This document shows positions 11,959-17,527 of a stretch of DNA of 17,527 bases, in pieces. The translations under genes and the position numbers were made by a program. The stretch's first letter is position 1. Every line of letters begins with the position of its first letter. Origin of the DNA: DUVY01 sp036562755 (GTDB taxonomy: Bacteria; Bacillota; Clostridia; Christensenellales; DUVY01). The DNA lies in assembly GCA_036562755.1 (NCBI GenBank), contig DATCJN010000027.1, positions 1 to 17,527 on the forward strand, in the 5' to 3' direction. The notes beneath the pieces are model-generated. The model had not been told where the DNA came from. It worked only from the letters and a program-made list of their open reading frames with translations, and did no database searches.

Positions 11959-14163
11959 ATGATAGCCGAGGTTATCGTAGATATCAATCATTCCAACGTT
12001 GATAAAGTCTTCGAGTATCTAAATCCTGACAATATTCCCATAGGCAGCAGAGTTTACGTTCAATTTGGCAGGCAATATGTAGAGGGCTATATAATCGGCC
12101 AAAAACAAACGCCCGAATACGACATTTCCAAGCTAAAAAAGATTATCAAGCCTTTAGACGAAGTTCCCGTTATAAGCGAAGAAATGCTTGAGCTTATGCG
12201 TTTTATGATAGAGCGCTATAATGTTAAGAAGGTTGACGCGCTCAGGCTTTTTATTCCCGCGCAGCTTAGAGGCGGCAGGATAAAGGCTTTGACAAAAAAC
12301 TTTGCGAAAATTAAAAGCGGGCTTTCCCAAAACGATGTACTTGACCTTATCAGTCCCAAAGCCAAAACGCAAATAGAATTGGCGGAATTTTTGCTCTCTT
12401 GCGATGACGAAGTCGAGACGGCATATATAAATAATAATTTTTCCGCATCGGCTCTTAAGGCGCTGGAGCAAAAAGGCATAATCGAAATTATTTCTAAAGA
12501 AGTATACAGAAAACCATATAAAGATATAGATGCTCAAAAAGAATTATTTTCTCTAACGCCCGAACAACAAAACGCCTATAAAACTATTACCGATAGTCAA
12601 GACAAAACATTTTTATTGCACGGCGTTACGGGAAGCGGAAAGACTGAGATATATATACGATGTATCAACGATTGCATAACAAACAACAAAACCGCTATTT
12701 TATTGGTGCCTGAAATTTCGCTAACGCCCCAGGTTTTTTCGCTGTTTAGGAGCAGGTTTGGGGATAACGTCGCAATTTTGCACAGCGGGCTTTCGGCGGG
12801 CGAGCGATATGACGAATGGCGGAGAATCTTGGAAGGCGAAGCTTCCATAGTCATAGGGGCTAGATCCGCGATTTTTGCGCCGCTAAAGAATATAGGGATT
12901 ATTATTATAGACGAAGAGCACGATTCAAGTTACATATCAGAAAACAATCCCCGATATTTTACGCACGAGATAGCGGAATTTAGGCGGCAATACAATAAGG
13001 CGAAACTGGTTTTGGGCAGCGCCACCCCCTCGATTGAAAGTTATCATTTGGCCGAAACCAAAAAAATACATTTGATAGAATTACCCAACCGCATAAACCA
13101 AAAGCCTCTGCCTAATATCAGAATCGTCGATATGACTCAAGAAATAAGGCGGGGCAATAACAGCATCTTTTCGCTAGAGCTAATAGACAGAATGAGAGAG
13201 ACGCTAAAAAGAGGCGAACAAATAATTTTATTTTTAAACCGCAGGGGTTACGCTTCTTATCAGATGTGCCGTTCTTGCGGATATGTGGTTAAATGCCCCG
13301 ATTGCGATGTGTCTATGGTTTATCATAGAGACGAAAACGCGCTTAAATGTCATTATTGCTCAAAAAGGCTGCCGCCGTTAAATGTATGTTCTCAATGCGG
13401 AAGCGAGCATATAAAGCAGGGGTTATACGGCACACAACGCGTTACAGAAGAATTAAAAAGGCTATTTCCCAATGTGAATGTCTTAAGAATGGACAACGAC
13501 ACTACGCAAACAAAAGACGCGCATTTAAAAATATTAAAAGACTTTTCGGAGCGCAAAGCCCAAATTTTATTAGGAACCCAAATGGTTACCAAGGGACACG
13601 ACTTTTCGGATGTTACATTGGTGGGAATTTTGGACGCCGACTTGAGTTTGTATTTTTCGGACTTTAGAAGCACCGAAAGGACTTTTCAGTTAATTACGCA
13701 AGTCGCAGGCAGAGCGGGACGCGACCAAAAAGAAGGATTGGTAGTCTTGCAAACATACTCGCCCAGACATTATGTCTATAGATTTGCCCAAAGCTATGAT
13801 TACCTGGGCTTCTATCAAAAAGAAGTAAATATAAGAAAGGTCACAAAATATCCGCCTTTTTCTACCATAATGAGAATTTTGGCTTGTTCAGAGGTAGAAG
13901 AACACGCAATCGAGGTTTTAAAAAATATTTACGATGAAATCAAACCCTTGGCTGAGAGCAATAGAGAGCAATTTTTGTATTTAAAGGCCATGAAATCGCC
14001 CATAAAACGTATTAAGAAAAAATACCGCGTCCAGATATTAATGCGATTGACTGCGGACGGTGTTGACAAGAATTTGGCTGAAATCTATAATATAATAAAC
14101 AAAAATAACGACAAAAAGGATGTATTAGTCTATTCGGAATTAAATCCTCAAGACTTAAGTTGA
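11959..14163 (+). CDS. priA: Primosomal protein N' (replication restart helicase PriA)
   Basis: PriA recognises stalled or collapsed forks and D-loops and reloads the replicative helicase. The 734-residue protein has an N-terminal DNA-binding domain (about 1-110), helicase motif I G-V-T-G-S-G-K-T at 222-229, motif II D-E-E-H-D at 318-322, a zinc-binding insert with eight cysteines in C-x-x-C pairs starting at C437 (about 437-480), then T-K-G-H-D-F and Q-V-A-G-R-A-G-R in the second RecA-like half and a C-terminal domain. After D-E-E-H-D the sequence runs S-S-Y-I-S-E-N-N-P-R-Y, where S-Y-K-Q is more common. The ATG has AAGGA 8 bases upstream and is 3 bases after coaBC. Position between coaBC and def matches the Firmicutes order. 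Confidence 0.97.
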   Translation: MIAEVIVDINHSNVDKVFEYLNPDNIPIGSRVYVQFGRQYVEGYIIGQKQTPEYDISKLKKIIKPLDEVPVISEEMLELMRFMIERYNVKKVDALRLFIPAQLRGGRIKALTKNFAKIKSGLSQNDVLDLISPKAKTQIELAEFLLSCDDEVETAYINNNFSASALKALEQKGIIEIISKEVYRKPYKDIDAQKELFSLTPEQQNAYKTITDSQDKTFLLHGVTGSGKTEIYIRCINDCITNNKTAILLVPEISLTPQVFSLFRSRFGDNVAILHSGLSAGERYDEWRRILEGEASIVIGARSAIFAPLKNIGIIIIDEEHDSSYISENNPRYFTHEIAEFRRQYNKAKLVLGSATPSIESYHLAETKKIHLIELPNRINQKPLPNIRIVDMTQEIRRGNNSIFSLELIDRMRETLKRGEQIILFLNRRGYASYQMCRSCGYVVKCPDCDVSMVYHRDENALKCHYCSKRLPPLNVCSQCGSEHIKQGLYGTQRVTEELKRLFPNVNVLRMDNDTTQTKDAHLKILKDFSERKAQILLGTQMVTKGHDFSDVTLVGILDADLSLYFSDFRSTERTFQLITQVAGRAGRDQKEGLVVLQTYSPRHYVYRFAQSYDYLGFYQKEVNIRKVTKYPPFSTIMRILACSEVEEHAIEVLKNIYDEIKPLAESNREQFLYLKAMKSPIKRIKKKYRVQILMRLTADGVDKNLAEIYNIINKNNDKKDVLVYSELNPQDLS

Positions 14164-14167
14164 AAAA

Positions 14168-14641
14168 ATGGCATTAAGACAAATAGCGCGCATCGGCGAC
14201 GACGTATTAAGAATAAGAGCAAAAGAAGTTACGGAATTTGACCAAAGCCTTTCCCAACTCATAGACGACATGGCCCAAACCATGTATCACAACGAAGGCG
14301 TCGGACTTGCCGCGCCTCAAGTTAGCATTTTAAAACGCGTGGTGGTTATAGACGTGGGGGAAGGGCTTGTGGAGTTGGTCAATCCCAAGATTACCAAAAC
14401 GGGACCCCTTGTTCCTTGCATAGAGGGCTGTCTTAGCATCCCCGGCAAACGAGGCAAAGTTATGCGCCCTCAAACGCTTACCGTAGAAGCATATGACAGA
14501 CACGGTAATAAAGTTAAATATGATGCTGAAGGCTATTTTGCCCAGGCAATAGCGCATGAGCTGGACCATTTGGACGGTGTTTTGTACTTAGATAAGGTTA
14601 TAGAAGGAACTTTGGAAACTGTTTCCCCAGACGATGAATAA
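14168..14641 (+). CDS. def: Peptide deformylase
   Basis: Removes the N-formyl group from new proteins as they leave the ribosome, the reverse of the Fmt step. The 157-residue protein carries all three family motifs: G-V-G-L-A-A-P-Q at 44-51, E-G-C-L-S at 86-90 with metal ligand C88, and H-E-L-D-H at 130-134 with ligands H130, H134 and catalytic E131. The metal is usually Fe(II). It starts 4 bases after priA with no convincing Shine-Dalgarno sequence, so it probably relies on coupling to priA translation. fmt follows after 21 bases, the classic def-fmt pairing. Confidence 0.97.
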   Translation: MALRQIARIGDDVLRIRAKEVTEFDQSLSQLIDDMAQTMYHNEGVGLAAPQVSILKRVVVIDVGEGLVELVNPKITKTGPLVPCIEGCLSIPGKRGKVMRPQTLTVEAYDRHGNKVKYDAEGYFAQAIAHELDHLDGVLYLDKVIEGTLETVSPDDE

Positions 14642-14662
14642 TATATTTGGAGCAGTCATTTT

Positions 14663-15583
14663 ATGAATGTCATATATTTAGGCACTCCCGAATTTGCGGT
14701 TCCGCCTTTGGAAAAATTAGTTAATTCGAATCATAAAGTAATAGCCGTTATATCTCAGCCTGACAGGCCTAAAGGCAGGGGCTATAAATTAATTTCGCCG
14801 CCTGTCGTAGAATTTGCGCGAAAGCACAATATACCCGTTTTTCAATTTGCCAATATCAATAAAGAAGCGCAAGCTTTACTTTCGTTAAAACCCGATATTA
14901 TGGTTACGGCGGCTTACGGCCAAATTTTATCCAAAGAAATTTTGCAAATCGCACCTTATGGCATAATAAACGTTCACGCCTCCTTGCTGCCTAAATATAG
15001 AGGCCCTGCGCCTGTTCAATGGGCGATTATAAAAGGCGAAACCAAAACCGGCGTGACAATAATGCAAACCGAACAGGGTTTGGATACGGGGGATATAATC
15101 TTAGCAAAAGAAATAGATATAGAAGAGAAAGACAATTCCGCTACCTTAATGGAAAAATTAAGCAACTTGGGCGCCCAGGCGTTAATAGAAGCTTTGGACT
15201 TAATAGAAAAAGGCGAAGCCAAATTTACGCCTCAGGATAACGAGCAAGCGTCTTATTATCCTATGCTAAAAAAAGAAATGGGCAAAATCGATTGGTCCAA
15301 AAGCGCTGTAGAAATTGATAGACTGGTGCGCGGAGTCTATAGTTGGCCCGGCGCTTACAGCACGCTTTGGGGCAAGAAGTTTAAAATATTAAAAACCAAA
15401 GTAAATCCGAAAGAATATCCGCTAAAAGCAGGCACAATAGCCAATATAAGCGACGTTATTACCGTTATGTGCGGAAAAAATTCCTTGGATATCTTGATTA
15501 TTCAAGAAGAAGGCGGCAAAGCCATGAATGTATCCGATTATTTAAGGGGACATAAAAGATTTGTAGGCGAAAGGTTTGAATGA
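14663..15583 (+). CDS. fmt: Methionyl-tRNA formyltransferase
   Basis: Transfers a formyl group from 10-formyltetrahydrofolate to Met-tRNAfMet before initiation. The 306-residue protein has the hydrolase fold with catalytic N103, H105 and D141 (N-V-H at 103-105, G-L-D-T-G-D at 139-144), the conserved S-L-L-P-K-Y-R-G-P-A-P-V-Q-W at 107-120, and a tRNA-binding loop region around D-R-P-K-G-R-G at 34-40. A C-terminal OB-like domain follows from about 205. GGAG at 14649-14652 lies 10 bases before the ATG, a slightly long spacing. Its stop overlaps the rsmB start (ATGA). Confidence 0.97.
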   Translation: MNVIYLGTPEFAVPPLEKLVNSNHKVIAVISQPDRPKGRGYKLISPPVVEFARKHNIPVFQFANINKEAQALLSLKPDIMVTAAYGQILSKEILQIAPYGIINVHASLLPKYRGPAPVQWAIIKGETKTGVTIMQTEQGLDTGDIILAKEIDIEEKDNSATLMEKLSNLGAQALIEALDLIEKGEAKFTPQDNEQASYYPMLKKEMGKIDWSKSAVEIDRLVRGVYSWPGAYSTLWGKKFKILKTKVNPKEYPLKAGTIANISDVITVMCGKNSLDILIIQEEGGKAMNVSDYLRGHKRFVGERFE

Positions 15584-16827
15584 TTTTTGAGTGCTATCAG
15601 ATTTTATATAAAATTTTTTCAAAGTCGGCTTATGTTAATTTAGCGCTAAATTCAGGCTTAAAGGCTGTAAACGAAAAGGACAAAAAAACCATCACCCGCA
15701 TTGTTTACGGCGTTAATGAAAAAAATTTATTTCTCGATTATATAATCAAACAGCTTACCAAAAAATATCCGCATACCAGCGATGCGGTTATTTTAAAAAT
15801 GGGCGTTTATCAGATATATTTTATGGACGAGCCCGATTACGCCGTAGTAAATAATATGGTGGAATTGGCAAAAAAGCTAAAGCGAAGCCCTTCGTTTATT
15901 AACGCCGTATTGAGAAAGTGTAAAAGCGTTAAACTCCCTCAAGACGAATATGAAAGAAAATCGCTAGAATATAATGTTCCCGTTTGGGCGATAAAAGAAG
16001 TGGAAAACGACTACGGAAAAGAGATTGCCGATTTGTTTTTTTCTTATCCAAAGCAATTATTAACTCATATAAGGCACAATCCAAAGAAGATAAAAAGGGA
16101 AGATTTTGAAAAATATTTAGATTTTTCGCAAGATAAGCCGACAGAATATGGGTATTACGTCTGTCATAATACTTTGCAAAAGCTTAACACCATAGATAAA
16201 TCGCTGTTTACAGTTCAAAGCTTAGGCTCTATGGCCGTTTGTATGGCCGCTGGGGTTAAAGACGGTTATAAAGTTTTGGACGTATGCGCCGCTCCCGGCG
16301 GCAAAAGCGTGTTTTTAAAGCAGCTTGCGGATATTTCTTTAATATCCTGCGACATCCACCCCCATAGATTAGAGCTGATAAATTCATATAAAACCAGAAT
16401 GAACGAACCCGATATACAAGTTATCCAAAACGACGCTACTGTATTTAAACCCGAATGGGAAAGACAGTTTGATGTAGTGTTATGCGACGTGCCTTGCAGC
16501 GGTTTAGGAGTAATTAGCTCCAAGGCGGATATTTTTGAGCATAAGACATTGGATAATATTGAAGAGCTTACAAAACTGCAATATAAAATACTCTCCACAT
16601 CGGCAAAATATGTAAAGCAAGGCGGTTATTTAATTTATTCCACTTGCACAATCTTAAAAAGAGAAAACCAAGACATCGTGGACACATTCTTAAGCCAAAA
16701 CCCTGATTTCGAGTCAGAACCTGTCGATATCGCGGTTGATTCGTTAAAAATAGGCAATTATGTCCAATTAATGCCGCATATTTCAAATACAGAAGGATTT
16801 TTTATTGCTAAGGTTAGGCGTAAATGA
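15580..16827 (+). CDS. rsmB: 16S rRNA (cytosine-967-C5)-methyltransferase RsmB
   Basis: Methylates C967 of 16S rRNA with S-adenosylmethionine. The 415-residue protein has a NusB-like RNA-binding domain (about 1-125), a linker domain and a Rossmann methyltransferase domain (about 205-415). Methyltransferase landmarks are C-A-A-P-G-G-K at 236-242, D-V-P-C-S-G at 303-308 with C306, and S-T-C-T at 354-357 with nucleophile C356. After motif IV the sequence reads V-I-S-S-K-A-D-I where Firmicutes homologues usually have an R-x-K-P-D/E-I type segment, so one or more basic residues are absent; the effect is unknown. Start and stop both overlap their neighbours by ATGA, fmt before and rlmN after, indicating coupled translation. 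Assignment is secure for the family and strong for rsmB by position. Confidence 0.95.
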   Translation: MIFECYQILYKIFSKSAYVNLALNSGLKAVNEKDKKTITRIVYGVNEKNLFLDYIIKQLTKKYPHTSDAVILKMGVYQIYFMDEPDYAVVNNMVELAKKLKRSPSFINAVLRKCKSVKLPQDEYERKSLEYNVPVWAIKEVENDYGKEIADLFFSYPKQLLTHIRHNPKKIKREDFEKYLDFSQDKPTEYGYYVCHNTLQKLNTIDKSLFTVQSLGSMAVCMAAGVKDGYKVLDVCAAPGGKSVFLKQLADISLISCDIHPHRLELINSYKTRMNEPDIQVIQNDATVFKPEWERQFDVVLCDVPCSGLGVISSKADIFEHKTLDNIEELTKLQYKILSTSAKYVKQGGYLIYSTCTILKRENQDIVDTFLSQNPDFESEPVDIAVDSLKIGNYVQLMPHISNTEGFFIAKVRRK

Positions 16828-17527
16828 AACTGCTTTTGGATTACAGTTTAGAGGAATTAAATAATATATTTAGCGGTCAGCCTAAATTTAGAGCTAAGCA
16901 GATTTTTAGATGGCTGCATAACGGCGCGGAATTTAGCGAAATGAGCGATATTCCGCAAAGTTTTAGAGAGTATCTGGCTCAAAATTATACTGCTTTTCCT
17001 TTAAAAATCATAAAGACTTTAAATTCCAAAAAAGATAACACTCAAAAGTTTTTATATCAACTTAACGACGGCAATATCATAGAAGGCGTCGTTATGGAAT
17101 ATATTTACGGACATACTATTTGCGTAAGCACTCAGGTGGGTTGCAGAATGGGCTGCACCTTTTGCGCTTCGGGCATTGGCGGGCTTGCAAGAAATTTAAG
17201 CGCGGGCGAAATTTTAGGACAGGTAATAGCGGTCAATAAATATCTTGGCGGTAATATTACGGATAGAAAGATAACCAATATTGTGCTGATGGGAAGCGGC
17301 GAGCCTTTGGATAATTACCAAAATGTCGCTAAGTTTATAGAGCTCGTAAGCAGCCCTGAAGGAATTAACATTAGCCAAAGAAACATATCGCTTTCTACTT
17401 GCGGTTTGTGCGAAAATATAAAAAAGCTCGCCGATGACGGCTATAAGATAACCTTGACTATATCTTTGCATTCAGCGATAGACCAAATAAGAAAATCAAT
17501 AATGCCCATAGCCAATAAATATAAAGT
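16824..17527 (+). CDS. rlmN: 23S rRNA/tRNA adenine-C2 methyltransferase RlmN (3' end missing)
   Basis: A radical-SAM enzyme that methylates C2 of A2503 in 23S rRNA and of A37 in some tRNAs. The gene begins at an ATG overlapping the rsmB stop (ATGA) and runs off the right edge after 234 codons of an expected 340 or so. The N-terminal accessory domain (about 1-85) is followed by I-E-G-V-V-M-E-Y and the radical-SAM cluster motif C107-x3-C111-x2-C114 (G-C-R-M-G-C-T-F-C-A-S). M-G-S-G-E-P-L-D-N is the SAM-binding motif; many homologues have G-M-G-E-P. The C-terminal catalytic cysteine that carries the methyl group lies beyond the window. In related Firmicutes the next genes are a PP2C phosphatase and a Ser/Thr kinase, which would be expected outside this window. 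Confidence 0.96.
   Translation, partial: MKLLLDYSLEELNNIFSGQPKFRAKQIFRWLHNGAEFSEMSDIPQSFREYLAQNYTAFPLKIIKTLNSKKDNTQKFLYQLNDGNIIEGVVMEYIYGHTICVSTQVGCRMGCTFCASGIGGLARNLSAGEILGQVIAVNKYLGGNITDRKITNIVLMGSGEPLDNYQNVAKFIELVSSPEGINISQRNISLSTCGLCENIKKLADDGYKITLTISLHSAIDQIRKSIMPIANKYK

Noticed and set aside
1..17527. A novel defence, mobile or biosynthetic system
   Set aside because: Every open frame with coding character belongs to a known housekeeping or common family. I saw no repeats, transposase, integrase, toxin-antitoxin pair or cluster-specific enzymes on either strand.

Overview
The window is a dense, AT-rich stretch in which every supportable gene lies on the + strand. It looks like a chromosomal housekeeping region of a Firmicutes (Bacillota) bacterium, most likely of the Clostridia. 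This rests on gene order rather than on any marker search: yicC-gmk-rpoZ-coaBC-priA-def-fmt-rsmB-rlmN, der-plsY and yerC-pcrA-ligA are all Firmicutes-type clusters. Genus or species cannot be told from what is visible. I find no tRNA, rRNA, CRISPR array, insertion sequence, phage gene or plasmid signature.

Layout. (1) 2-166 is the 3' end of mnmA (tRNA 2-thiouridylase). (2) 251-1024 is a multi-pass membrane protein, probably DUF1614 family, with a tyrosine-rich tail, closed by a strong terminator (1063-1097). (3) 1192-4033 is a tight operon of der (ribosome-assembly GTPase), plsY (glycerol-3-phosphate acyltransferase) and a short-chain dehydrogenase. (4) 4087-4485 is a DtxR/MntR-family metal-dependent repressor whose promoter sits so close to the ATG that the mRNA should be leaderless; a perfect 11-bp terminator follows. 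(5) 4600-9018 is yerC (TrpR-like), pcrA (UvrD-type helicase) and ligA (NAD-dependent ligase), behind an extended -10 promoter. (6) From 9092 to beyond the window end runs a long operon: yicC, gmk, rpoZ, coaBC, priA, def, fmt, rsmB and a truncated rlmN. It starts from a near-consensus promoter that overlaps the ligA stop codon.

How the genes work together. Block 5 is DNA repair and replication (helicase plus ligase) with a small putative regulator. Block 6 links nucleotide supply (Gmk), RNA polymerase (omega), CoA synthesis (CoaBC), replication restart (PriA), the formyl-methionine cycle (Fmt adds the formyl group, Def removes it), rRNA/tRNA modification (RsmB, RlmN) and RNA turnover (YicC). 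Its genes overlap or lie a few bases apart, which suggests translational coupling. Block 3 combines ribosome assembly with phospholipid synthesis.

No previously undescribed multi-gene system is visible. The observations most worth a second look are the predicted leaderless DtxR-family regulator with a palindrome over its -10/start region, the tyrosine-rich tail of the membrane protein, the Asn-Thr-Gly-Lys-Ser P-loops in both G domains of Der, an apparent insertion in PlsY, and departures from common Firmicutes gene order (no remA between yicC and gmk, no gpsA after plsY).
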